DNA of 14,668 nt from Candidatus Kuenenia stuttgartensis (GTDB lineage: Bacteria; Planctomycetota; Planctomycetia; Isosphaerales; Isosphaeraceae), in the NCBI GenBank assembly GCA_945872325.1, contig CAMBZY010000021.1, forward strand, positions 1 through 14,668, in the 5' to 3' direction. Below, one piece after another: positions 1-8,600 of the stretch. Under the pieces are notes generated by a model. That model was not told the origin of the DNA. It saw only the letters and a list, made by a program, of their open reading frames with translations, and did no database searches. Numbering within the stretch: position 1 is the first letter of the stretch; each line of letters starts with the position of its first letter. Made by a program: the position numbers and the translations under genes.

Positions 1-306
1 GACGAAATCATGGTCACCACCACCGGCGGCATCATGATCCGCACACGGGTGGGCGAGGTCCGCGAAACTGGCCGTAACACGCTTGGTGTGCGTATTATAC
101 GTCTTGACGAAGGCGATTCTGTCGGTTCACTGGCGATCGTTCCCGAAGACGCGATCGAAGCCGCTGAAGCTCAGGCTGCTGCAGAAGATGCAGAACGACG
201 AAACGCCATGCTCGACGACGATGGCTCAGAAGTCATCGAAGACTTGGAGGCGGACATCGTTGAAGTGGCCGAAGATTCCGTGGACGATGAGCCTCGGGAA
301 GATTGA
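1..306 (+). CDS. gyrA: DNA gyrase subunit A, C-terminal end (partial)
   Basis: The reading frame is open from base 1 and stops at TGA 304-306, so only the last 101 residues are present. The segment DEIMVTTTGG..IRTRVGEVRETGRNT.GVRIIRLDEGD matches the last blade of the GyrA C-terminal beta-pinwheel, the DNA-wrapping domain of the cytoplasmic topoisomerase that introduces negative supercoils. It is followed by a long acidic tail (about residues 52-101) rich in Glu, Asp and Ala, as in many GyrA proteins, where the tail tunes supercoiling. The ATG at 10 is internal and not a real start. It converges with the serine protease gene with 2 bp between stop codons and no hairpin in the gap. Identification is secure; the rest of the gene lies outside the window. 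Confidence 0.96.
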   Translation, partial: DEIMVTTTGGIMIRTRVGEVRETGRNTLGVRIIRLDEGDSVGSLAIVPEDAIEAAEAQAAAEDAERRNAMLDDDGSEVIEDLEADIVEVAEDSVDDEPRED

Positions 307-308
307 CC

Positions 309-2012
309 TCAGCCCCGACGCTTACCGCTCTTGCTGGACAACTGGATCGAAGTGCTTGTTACAGAAGAGCCTGGAGCACTTTTTGTCAGCGTTGGTTGCG
401 GAACTGTAGACAAGCTGGCCGTGGTCAGAGCTGAATTCCTGGCCATGACCACCGCCGGTGATGTTGTCGTTTCGCCCATGATCACCACTTTTTCCACTTT
501 GCCCAAATAGCCTCTTTGACTGTTGGGGACCGTGGAGACCTGAAATGACGGTTGGTTGATCGTACGAAACTTGACCGGCACGCCCCTCGGCACAATTTGT
601 AAGGTCTGAACGCTACTCATAGGGGCCTTGAACAAAGGCCTTCCATGAACCAGCACAATCATTTTATCGTGCTGCTTATCCCCCTTCACAGACACATAAT
701 CCGTCACTTTACCGCGAGTTACAGGCTGAGTGGCCAGGTCGATCACCACATTCCCACCGACCTTGGAATTGGACTGAATCCACGTCAGGTCAGGGCTGAT
801 ATTCGACCACCCGCTATAATCCCCATACTGTGAAGCCCCGCTGAAGAACGACGCCACTCCCACAATCTGCTTCCTTAACAGTGCTGGCCCTCCCGAATCG
901 CCCTCTCCCAGCAAGGCCAGCCCTCGACCAGCTGTAAGCTGTGTGACGAAGACATTTCCCATACCATCCGGATTTGCGTTAAAGCGTGTTGCAGCATTGG
1001 ATTTCGCACCCAAAAGCGTCGGATAGGCAGGCCTCATGATCCCACTTCGAAATCCTCCGCCCTGAGCCCCTCCGCTATAGCCAGCCTGTGGCCTGAACGT
1101 GAATTGCGGCACCTTCCCATAAGGGTACTGAGTGGTATCCACCTGCCGGAACACAATGTCAAATGACCCAAAATAAGGGCTGTTTTTCTGTGAAATCTGC
1201 ACCACCTGAACATTCACAAATCCTGTTGGATCAAGACTCTGTATCGCCTTCTGAAGCACATCGGCCGTCAGACCTTGAGCGTTAAGCCGGATATTCGCCT
1301 TGGTTTTCGGGTTGCCCAAAGTGAACGTTCCACGTGCGGAAGGTGGCAGCATCAGCCTCTGAATCGTCGACGAAATCTGATTCGGATTCGGCGACGTATT
1401 CTGACCCACCACCCCATCGCCCGTGTAGCCATAACCTACGAGATTGATTGAGTTTGAGGACGACGATGTCCCTGGCTGCATCGACGACCCTGTATAAAGC
1501 TGATAGCTCAGCCTTCCTGGGCCATTGCCCCACGGAGCCAGCCCTGAGAGTCGCAAGACGGCTTGGTCGTGGCCGTTCTGAAATCCAGCATCAGTGGCAC
1601 CTTGCCATTGCGGATTGATCGTCACGCGATTGCCAGGCACCACCATCTGGACACGCTTTGCAGGCAGGTCGAAATTTACGTAATAATAAGGGGCATCTGC
1701 GATATGATCGCCATTGGCATCCACACAGTGAGCCGCTGTCAGAACCGACTGACCTCCCGTAAGCAACGTCCCGCTGCATCCACCAATATCGTCGGGGCTT
1801 TGACGGATCAAAACCACCCCAGCATTCGCCTTGTTAGGCCTTAATGCCTGAGGCACATTGAACGCCCCCACAACCGGCATCACCCGATCTGAAAGTGGCT
1901 CAATATTCAGTCCAGGCTTAACGTTACGTTCTAACGCCCTATCACCTGAAAGCTTCGTACGCCCTGCCCGGAGTGACCAGTTCATCGTGTGGCTCAAATC
2001 ATCTTTATACAT
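309..2012 (-). CDS. Trypsin-like serine protease (S1 family) with planctomycete N-terminal export signature
   Basis: A 567-residue protein predicted to be an extracellular endopeptidase. The chymotrypsin triad is visible: H95 in TAAHC, D149 in GHDQAVL, and S373 in GEGDSGGP. C79 and C96 are the only cysteines and would form the classic disulfide around the catalytic His. There is no ordinary signal peptide. Instead residues 35-46 (LNIEPLSDRVMP) match the signature near the start of many secreted planctomycete proteins. Between D149 and S373 lie about 224 residues, much longer than in trypsin. Residues about 228-310 of this stretch look like an inserted module (see findings). The C-terminal 150 residues are unrecognised and end in a Ser/Thr-rich, basic tail. 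The start at 2012 has GGGG eight bases upstream; the next Met (residue 10) has no ribosome site. The gene is divergent from the PEP-CTERM gene. Protease class is well supported; its substrate is unknown. Confidence 0.87.
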   Translation of the reverse strand: MYKDDLSHTMNWSLRAGRTKLSGDRALERNVKPGLNIEPLSDRVMPVVGAFNVPQALRPNKANAGVVLIRQSPDDIGGCSGTLLTGGQSVLTAAHCVDANGDHIADAPYYYVNFDLPAKRVQMVVPGNRVTINPQWQGATDAGFQNGHDQAVLRLSGLAPWGNGPGRLSYQLYTGSSMQPGTSSSSNSINLVGYGYTGDGVVGQNTSPNPNQISSTIQRLMLPPSARGTFTLGNPKTKANIRLNAQGLTADVLQKAIQSLDPTGFVNVQVVQISQKNSPYFGSFDIVFRQVDTTQYPYGKVPQFTFRPQAGYSGGAQGGGFRSGIMRPAYPTLLGAKSNAATRFNANPDGMGNVFVTQLTAGRGLALLGEGDSGGPALLRKQIVGVASFFSGASQYGDYSGWSNISPDLTWIQSNSKVGGNVVIDLATQPVTRGKVTDYVSVKGDKQHDKMIVLVHGRPLFKAPMSSVQTLQIVPRGVPVKFRTINQPSFQVSTVPNSQRGYLGKVEKVVIMGETTTSPAVVMARNSALTTASLSTVPQPTLTKSAPGSSVTSTSIQLSSKSGKRRG

Positions 2013-2508
2013 TCAGACAGCCCCACTTATCGTATTCCCCCCGGAAACGATATCGCGAACCATCGTCTTTCAGATTATCGGGAAGTAATTTACGACAACT
2101 TTAACGATTGTACTGATTTTTCACTCAAGGGTTCTGGCTCAACGGACTGAAATCTCACAAAATAACGCCGTAAAATATTATCTATAAATCACTTACACCT
2201 TAGGACCCGTGAACCGTTGTTCTCATAGGTATGATCCGGGTTAGGGGTCGTGTTGCGAGTTCCAGGAGCCAAAAAATGTATAAAAAAAACATCTCTTCAT
2301 CAAAAGAGTTGCTTTGCACAACCTTTTAGGCTAAGGTGCTATCTCTCAATTGATTGGTAACGATTCATTCCTGACCATGGCGGATAAAGTTGGCCTGTGT
2401 AATCCAACGATTCGGTTTGTTGACGCACCCGACTGAAAAGTCTCTGTCACCATGATATTTGAGTGTGTAAGTGATCAGCCCCTCGTTTTTTCCTAGGAGA
2501 AACAAGCG
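2013..2508. other. Divergent intergenic region, protease / PEP-CTERM gene
   Basis: 496 bases lie between two divergently oriented genes and must hold both promoters. The stretch is AT-rich around 2155-2190 and 2270-2300. I could not place a convincing -35/-10 pair with normal spacing for either gene. A weak 5-bp hairpin (CTCTT/AAGAG) is seen near 2295-2312. Overlapping open frames here are short and have neither ribosome sites nor recognisable content. Confidence 0.6.
2495..2500 (+). promoter_or_regulatory. Ribosome binding site of the PEP-CTERM gene
   Basis: AGGAGA lies eight bases before the ATG at 2509. It fixes the start of the PEP-CTERM protein. Confidence 0.8.
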
Positions 2509-3177
2509 ATGAAAGTTCTTCGCGGTCTTGCAACATTGATAATGATTGGTTCGATTGGTTTGTGCTCTGTCAGTCAAGCTTCAGTGATCTTCGACAACCT
2601 GACTGAAAACCTTGATCAGAATGTTCTGATGAATTCCAACGGTTCGGGCAACTGGTCTCTCAACGCCGAAGCCTTCCTGGTTCCGGCAACCGGGATACAG
2701 CAGTTGTCCGACGTCACCTTGACCATGGCTCTTGCAGCTACAGGCAGCACCACCGGCACTTATAGTGTCGAAATCTGGAGCAATAGTGGCACAAACCAAC
2801 CTAATATCAAAGTATTTGATGTTGCCACAGCACAAACCGTGGCAGGTTTAAATGGCACCCCTGCTCAAAAAATCTTTACACCATCGACCACGGTCACGCT
2901 GGTAAATGGGACCACCTACTGGCTGGTACTCAACGCCACCACCTATACAGGCAGCAAGCAAATTCAATCGCTTGCAACTGACAGTTCCGGCGGAACTGGA
3001 GTTTCAGCCACCACATTTATGAACCAGCGCGATTCTGCGACTCTGTGGGGGACCAACTTTGGGAGTTCCCACCTGTCCATGAAAATCACGACTGTTCCTG
3101 AGCCATCCACCTATGCCCTGGCCGCTCTGGCCACTGGTACCATGTGGGTTGTTCGCCGACGCCGTCAATCTCGCTGA
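2509..3177 (+). CDS. PEP-CTERM sorting-signal surface protein (choice-of-anchor R type)
   Basis: A 222-residue exported protein. Residues 1-24 form a signal peptide (basic MKVLR, hydrophobic core, cleavage likely after SQA-24). The mature part (25-190) is a Thr/Ser/Gly-rich beta protein starting with VIFDNLTEN. It has the pattern of 'choice-of-anchor R' domains, including WSLNAEAF and a later TYWLVLNA. The tail from residue 196 is a textbook PEP-CTERM signal: VPEPST, a hydrophobic stretch AALAALATGTMWVV-like, then RRRR. In this system an exosortase recognises the tail and processes or anchors the protein at the envelope, often together with exopolysaccharide. The only cysteine is in the signal peptide. 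A strong AGGAGA site sets the start. It is monocistronic, with a terminator directly downstream. Function beyond surface display is unknown. No exosortase gene is in the window. Confidence 0.88.
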   Translation: MKVLRGLATLIMIGSIGLCSVSQASVIFDNLTENLDQNVLMNSNGSGNWSLNAEAFLVPATGIQQLSDVTLTMALAATGSTTGTYSVEIWSNSGTNQPNIKVFDVATAQTVAGLNGTPAQKIFTPSTTVTLVNGTTYWLVLNATTYTGSKQIQSLATDSSGGTGVSATTFMNQRDSATLWGTNFGSSHLSMKITTVPEPSTYALAALATGTMWVVRRRRQSR

Positions 3178-3207
3178 TTTTTTGCGGATTCACTCGCAAC
3201 ACACAAG

Positions 3208-3241
3208 AAAAGCGACCCATCGATCAGATGGGCCGCTTTTT
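3208..3241 (+). terminator. Rho-independent terminator after the PEP-CTERM gene, probably bidirectional
   Basis: Stem arms AAAAGCG/CGCTTTT and CCCATC/GATGGG are separated by a single A/C mismatch, with a 5-base loop (3222-3226). The stem is followed by a T-rich run (TGTTATTTTT). The A-run on the left side gives a T-tract on the other strand, so it could also stop transcripts of the convergent arsM gene. Confidence 0.87.
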
Positions 3242-3282
3242 GTTATTTTTATGTTTCTTACAATCCAACCAGCCCAGATCAA

Positions 3283-4203
3283 TCAGGCGGATTTGATGGC
3301 ATAAATTTTGACGCTTGCCGCAAAATCATTGAGATTGTATTTTCGCACCAGCTCAAGAAATTGTTCGTGCATCACAGTGGGTGCCGAACTGCTGCCACAG
3401 CAGCTTGTTGCAGCCGTGTCGTCGATGACCGAAAGGCCGGAATTGCCAGCCGATGAGCTGGCCGGTGGGGCACAGCAGCCGACCTGGTCGGGCATGGTGG
3501 CGTAGGCATTGATATCGGCATGGGAATCGACAATAGCAATGTCATGAAAACCAGCCTTGGTCAGGCCTGTTTGATAATCATCCAGTTTAATCGCCCCTGA
3601 AATGCAGGCGGCCCACGCCAATGCATCCGCTGCAAGTTCCTCGGGCAGATCCTGTTTTAAGGCCAGATCGCTCGCCGCAAGCCGCCCACCGGGCTTGAGG
3701 ATTCGGACGATTTCTTTAAAAACGGCATTTTTATCGGCCGCCAGGTTGATCACACAATTCGAAATGACGCAGTCCACCGAGTGATCAGGTACAGGGATCC
3801 TGTCTATCGTACCCAAATGAAATTCGACATTCGTCAGAATTTTCCCATCGGAATCCTTGGCGGATTTGGCATTTTTCTGAGCCAGTGCGATCATTTCAGG
3901 CGTCATATCAATGCCGATGGCCTTGCCGGAAGGTCCCACACATCGGGCCGCCAGAAAAACGTCGAGCCCCCCGCCTGATCCTAGATCGACCACGGTTTCT
4001 CCCGGTTTCAGGCTTGCAAAAGCCGTCGGATTGCCGCACGAAAGGCCAAGATTGGACTCTTCGGGAATCGCCGAAAGCTCCTCAACGCTATATCCAAACG
4101 CCTGCGCAATCGCCGAAGTGGCCGATTTATCGGCAGATGAAGCCGATTTCGCAACATCTCCATACGTCCTCTGTACCACATCTTTGATCTTCAAATCGCT
4201 CAT
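3283..4203 (-). CDS. arsM: Arsenite S-adenosylmethionine methyltransferase
   Basis: A 306-residue cytoplasmic enzyme that transfers methyl groups from SAM to As(III), giving mono-, di- and trimethylarsenicals. The class I methyltransferase SAM loop is VVDLGSGGGLD (71-81). GLSCGNP (53-59), SNCVINLAADK (C150) and CISGAI (C200) are ArsM hallmarks. C56, C150 and C200 correspond to the three arsenic-binding cysteines of characterised ArsM; the 50-residue spacing between the last two equals that of the algal enzyme (C174/C224). The tail carries two further CC pairs (243-244 and 268-269) in a Ser/Ala-rich linker. The start chosen is ATG 4201-4203 because AGGAG (4211-4215) lies seven bases upstream. 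A longer in-frame start at 4287 would overlap arsC and has no ribosome site. It lies 40 bp after arsC in the same operon. Confidence 0.95.
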   Translation of the reverse strand: MSDLKIKDVVQRTYGDVAKSASSADKSATSAIAQAFGYSVEELSAIPEESNLGLSCGNPTAFASLKPGETVVDLGSGGGLDVFLAARCVGPSGKAIGIDMTPEMIALAQKNAKSAKDSDGKILTNVEFHLGTIDRIPVPDHSVDCVISNCVINLAADKNAVFKEIVRILKPGGRLAASDLALKQDLPEELAADALAWAACISGAIKLDDYQTGLTKAGFHDIAIVDSHADINAYATMPDQVGCCAPPASSSAGNSGLSVIDDTAATSCCGSSSAPTVMHEQFLELVRKYNLNDFAASVKIYAIKSA

Positions 4204-4243
4204 CGCAAGTCTCCTGATGGTTACTGACTTTTTTTCTAATTTT

Positions 4244-4993
4244 TCATTCAGCCGATTTCGCGATCGATTTCGCATGCTGCAAAGCATTCATCATAAATCG
4301 CGCGATATCATCCCTACGTTCATCATACCTTGATGCCTCTTCCGGAGTATCATCAAATTTCTTCGGATCCTCAAACGGAGCAGGAATCCGGGCCGATGCT
4401 CCTGCAACTGTCGGACATGCCCCATCGGCCTCTGTACAGACCAGAACAGCAGCATAACCGCTCTGTGGATTGGCCTCGTCACGATAATGCTTGGAAAACT
4501 CGACCATTTGTAATTGGTTGGCAGAATCCGAAATTCCCCAGCGGACCAGATATTTGGGATTATCACCACCAGCCGGCCCCATCACAGCCTTTTCACCGGT
4601 CGGCTCGATCACCACCCCAACCCGCTTCAGACTCGTAATGGTTCGCTTATTAAACGCCGATGGAGTCGTTCCGCCTGAGTGGAACCGTACCTCAGGCATC
4701 CCCAGAAACGCCGCCGAAGCATTCCCCATCACACTTCCCAACATGCTTCTACGACTGTTGCCCGTGCAAATCACCGTCACGTGAAGTGGCTGACCTGCCT
4801 TGTAATGCCCGGCAATCCACTCACCCAATTTTTCAGAAGCTCCCTTATGATCAGCCTTTACCTGACCTGTCTCAGAGGCAATCCTAGCCATGTGCTCCGC
4901 CAGCTTCGGAGCCAGTTCCGACGATTCCACTCCACTCATCGTTGTGATTCCTACTGCTGTCAGTGCCCATAAAATTCGTGACATTTGAGGCAT
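4244..4993 (-). CDS. arsC: Arsenate reductase, LMW-phosphatase fold, thioredoxin-coupled type, probably exported
   Basis: A 249-residue protein expected to reduce arsenate to arsenite. The anion-binding loop CTGNSRRS has the CX5R pattern with nucleophile C76 and R82. A second signature, C186-TEADGA-C193-P (CX6C), matches the resolving cysteine pair (C82/C89) of the staphylococcal thioredoxin-coupled ArsC. The later FEDP..FDDTPEEA..YDERRDDIARFM fits the C-terminal ArsC helix. Unlike typical ArsC (about 130 residues, nucleophile near residue 10), there is a 70-residue N-terminal extension whose first 25 residues (RILWALTAVGITTMSG) look like a signal peptide or anchor. The start at 4993 is preceded by GGAGGAG (4996-5002); an ATG three codons later is possible. 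It is the first gene after the internal arsC promoter and is followed by arsM. An LMW protein tyrosine phosphatase role is the alternative, but the CX6C pair favours arsenate reduction. Confidence 0.85.
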   Translation of the reverse strand: MPQMSRILWALTAVGITTMSGVESSELAPKLAEHMARIASETGQVKADHKGASEKLGEWIAGHYKAGQPLHVTVICTGNSRRSMLGSVMGNASAAFLGMPEVRFHSGGTTPSAFNKRTITSLKRVGVVIEPTGEKAVMGPAGGDNPKYLVRWGISDSANQLQMVEFSKHYRDEANPQSGYAAVLVCTEADGACPTVAGASARIPAPFEDPKKFDDTPEEASRYDERRDDIARFMMNALQHAKSIAKSAE

Positions 4994-5043
4994 CTCTCCT
5001 CCAGATCAAAAACCATCCATCGAACGTGTCATATCCGTTTGGG

Positions 5044-5083
5044 CGAATATAACACGTCCTTATATATTCGGTCAAGCGAATAT
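5044..5083 (-). promoter_or_regulatory. arsC-arsM promoter with overlapping ArsR-type operator
   Basis: A perfect inverted repeat ATATTCG-6-CGAATAT (5064-5070 and 5077-5083) is joined by a third half-site CGAATAT at 5044-5050. On the minus strand a sigma-70-like promoter reads TTGACC (5070-5075), 17-base spacer, TTATAT (5047-5052). The palindrome therefore covers the -35 box and the third half-site covers the -10 box. It overlaps the arsR stop codon (5072-5074). This is the geometry expected for repression by the adjacent ArsR, released by As(III). Motif and promoter are seen in the sequence; ArsR binding is inferred. Confidence 0.75.
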
Positions 5084-5452
5084 TTGATGAACCGGAACGA
5101 CGCATTCGCTGGACCGAACCGATGCCAGTCGAGCGATATCTTCAGAGAGCATCGGATCCTGAGACAGGCCCATAGCCAGACTCGTAAAAATCGCTCCTGC
5201 GAGTGGGTCCTGCTGAAGGTCGGCCCGATAGTGGATCCAGTGACCTTCTTTGCGAATCGCCACCAGTCGATCGCGCCTAAGCCGCGACAAGTGACGTGAA
5301 ACCGTCGGTTGGGGCAACCCAAGTGAAAGATGAAGGTGGCAGACGCAAACCTCGCCTGACTTCCATAATAAGTGCAGTATCCGTAAACGAACCGGGTCGG
5401 ATAGTGTGGCCAGAGTTTTTGTGGCCTGACTCAGTGATGATGACGGGTTCAT
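5072..5452 (-). CDS. arsR: ArsR/SmtB-family arsenic-responsive transcriptional repressor
   Basis: A 126-residue winged-helix repressor. Residues about 10-30 (KTLATLSDPVRLRILHLL) form the usual first helices. The segment GEVCVCHLHLSLGLPQPTVSRHLSRLR contains the CVC metal-site motif of As(III)-sensing ArsR proteins (usually ELCVCDL), followed by the DNA-recognition helix. It continues with the wing (LVAIRKEGHWIHYRA). Binding of As(III) to the two cysteines is expected to release DNA. It is the first gene of the minus-strand arsR-arsC-arsM cluster. The ribosome site is weak (GGA about nine bases upstream), which suits a low-level regulator. A palindromic operator sits exactly at its 3' end and would control arsC-arsM. 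Another extra cysteine (SSECVVP) near the C-terminus may contribute to metal binding. Confidence 0.93.
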   Translation of the reverse strand: MNPSSSLSQATKTLATLSDPVRLRILHLLWKSGEVCVCHLHLSLGLPQPTVSRHLSRLRRDRLVAIRKEGHWIHYRADLQQDPLAGAIFTSLAMGLSQDPMLSEDIARLASVRSSECVVPVHQIFA

Positions 5453-5558
5453 GAGTTTTCGTCCGCTGATTCCCGCTCGATTTTACCCAACCTGGCACAT
5501 GTGGCCGGTTCCAGACATCACCCCATCATAACATACCATCCGCGATTAAAAACAAAAA

Positions 5559-5582
5559 AAGGGCGATCCGTAAATCGCCCTT
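5559..5582 (-). terminator. Rho-independent terminator of the chitinase-like gene
   Basis: A perfect 9-bp stem (AAGGGCGAT/ATCGCCCTT) with a 6-base loop. Read on the minus strand it is followed by TTTTTTTGTTTTT. It lies 36 bases after the stop codon of the large glycoside hydrolase gene and insulates it from arsR. Confidence 0.92.
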
Positions 5583-5618
5583 CGTTGCATGAGTTTTCAA
5601 TCATTTAAATCCTGAAAA

Positions 5619-8600
5619 TCATACTTTTCGGATCGTTGCTCCACTGATCAAAGGTGATGTTGCACCACCGGTCAAAGTTCCATTAAGGCCGAATTTCAAT
5701 GTACTGCCATTGGCCAGAGAGCCGTTCCATGACAGGCTCTTCACCGTATATCGATTGCCCACACGGCTCACGATCTCGGCGTTCCAGATTGATGTCATAT
5801 CGAAATTCGAATCAAATTCCAACACCCAGCCACTCGTAATGGCTGCCCCTGTGGTATTTTTGACCGTGATCTCACCGCCAAAACCTGGTAGCCACGTACC
5901 GGTCACAGCCAAAACAGCGGCCCCTGACGATGCAGGTGGTGCAGCAGGAGCGTCATCATTTTTGATCGTGATCGTAGACGACGATTTCAATAATGTGGCA
6001 TTCGCAGCATTACTGAGTCTCAACTGGAATGTTTCATCCGACTCATTGACCGTGTCACCATTAATCGTGACATTCACGGTTTTTGATGTCTCACCAGGTG
6101 CAAACGTCACAGTGCCAGAAGTGGCCTTGTAATCGTTTCCAGCGATGGTGGCAGTTCCGTCGAATGTCCCATAGCTCACGGAAATGGGCGTGGCTGAAAC
6201 CTTCGACAGACTCAATGTCACCGTGGCCAGGCTCGTTCCCGAATTTCCTTCATTGATTGAAACATCCGTCGAGGAAATTCCAGGCAATGTCGTCTGGGCC
6301 GATTTCAATCGAGACGCTGCATAACCCACCAGGCTATCAGGGCTGTTGCTGTTACGCACATCTCCGTCGAGCTCCCAGAACATCATGCCGCCGTAGTCGT
6401 TGGCCATAATGTAATCGACTTTCTTGCCGAGACTGGTTTTATCCTCGAATGACGAGAACCACCCCCCGCCCACCGTAGGAGCATACACGTAAGGAACTTG
6501 CGAGACATTATCCCGATAAAGTTTGTATGTGGATGGCTGCGTTTGCACCTTGTTCAAAAGGTCGTTGTAATCAACCATTCCATTTTCCCAGGTGCCGGCA
6601 CCGGCACCGGTGCCTTTCTGGAACAGTCCATCGCCATTCGGGCCAGCCGGTACACCCTGCCATGAGCGGCCATACAAGGGTGCACCCATGACCATCTGCG
6701 ACTTTGGAACACCGGCTGCCACATAGGCCTGCATGGTGTAATCAATATTGAATTTGGCATCAATTGCATCAGGATTTGCAGCATTGGCATAGAGCGGAGC
6801 GTTATGCCCTGTCTGATTTTCCCAGGCCCCGTGATAATCATAAGTCATCACATTAAACCAGTCGATCGACTTCGCCATTTCGGCGAGTTCAAAATTGGCC
6901 ATATTGGAATAGCCGGCTGGTGAAGCCACTGTCAGGAGATAATCCTTGCCTGTGATCGCTTCCTGAGCATTGAATGCAGAACGAATCGCCTGAACCATCA
7001 GGGTATAATTACGCTTGTCCTCAGGCCGGTTTTTATTCGAATCCAGGCCACCACCCACTGGATATTCCCAGTCCAGATCCGCTCCGTCAAATCCATATTG
7101 ATTGACAAACTTGACCAGCGAATCGGCAAACTTCTTGCGTGAAGCATCGGTCAGGGCAGCATCTGTGAAAGCACTTGAAAGAGTCCATCCGCCGACAGCA
7201 ATGGCCACTTTCAGATTAGGGTTGGCCGCTTTCAACTTCGTAATCTGATTGAAATTGCCCTTGATCGGCTGATCCCAAGTATCACCTGGATAGGACTTTT
7301 CCACAGCAGCATATGAATCAAATAGACCGACTTCACCGTTTGCATCAATCTGGGCAAATGCATAGTTCAACACCGTCAGCTTATCGGCAGGCACATCCGC
7401 GATATTATACTGACGTCCATAAATCCCCCATTCAGCAAAATAACCGACCACCTGCTTGGCAGAAGGTGTGGTGACCGGTGGAGGGGTCGGATTCGTATCG
7501 TCGTTGGTGATTGTCCCTGTACCAGTTGCAGTCGCAATGATTGCACCAACAGCACCAGAGATGGTCAGTTTCAGAGTTTCATCTGACTCATGGGTCGAAT
7601 CACCAGTGACGTTTACAGAGACAGATTTTGTCAGCTCTCCAGGGTTGAATGTGATTGCACCCGAAGTGGCATTATAATCGCTCCCAGCGGTTGCAGTCCC
7701 ATCCGAGGTCGCATAATTCAATGTGACTGCATTTGTGGAGACGGCTGAAAGCGTGATTGTAAAGACCATCGGAGTGGTCCCACTATTGCCTTCCGTCAAC
7801 GAGGCCGACCCAACCACCAACGACGGCAGCGAAGGGGCAGGTGCTGTATCGTCGTTAGTGATTGTTCCGGTCACCGAAGTGGTCGAAATGGACCCATTGA
7901 TTGCATTTGAGAAATTCAGGCTGAACGATTCGTCCGTCTCATAATTGGTATCACCATTGATCGTCACAGCAACGGTTTTGGAGATTTCACCAGGTGCAAA
8001 GAGAACGGTTCCGCTGCCAGCCACATAATCACTTCCGGCCTTGGCCGAAATATCAGTGGTAGAATATTGGACACTCACGGTACTGGCTGAGGCAGCAGAG
8101 AGTTTCACCGTATAAATCAGGGATTTCGTACCGGTTTGGCCTTCAGCGATGCTCATTGCGGATGACGAGATCGAAGGCGGTGTGACGACTGGTGGAGCCA
8201 CGGTTGAATTTAATGCAACCGGATTCTTCATATAGGCTTGAGCCTTGGTGATCCACCAATATCCATCGGTAGGAGGGGTGCCAACAGAGGCTGTACTGTC
8301 GCCCACTCCGGCGCCGAACATGAGGGTGGTAATCCCGCTGGCCAGAGCCTCGTTCATGTGCTCTTTCCAGGTCACCGTGCTGCCACTCACGGTGACATCA
8401 GGATCAGAGGCCATATTCGCGCCAAAATAGCTGGCACGGCTGGAACTTGTGGCGAATGTATCGCCGAAGAAATAGCTTGGGGCCGAGTCTTCATAACGCT
8501 GACTTGTATTATTCAGGTCGGCAAATTTTCCTGAGGCATCATAGGGGTTTGTCGTCGTGGTTCCATTAATACGCCCGACTGGCAATTGCCAGAGGGTGAT

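Noticed and set aside
4204..4287. N-terminal extension of ArsM by 28 residues
   Set aside because: It would overlap arsC, has no ribosome site, and a good AGGAG precedes the downstream ATG that begins the conserved family sequence.
7500..8180. Internal repeats suggesting a CRISPR-like or tandem DNA repeat
   Set aside because: Similarity is at protein level between Calx-beta modules (ending T.TNDDT); the DNA copies are diverged and lack spacer structure.
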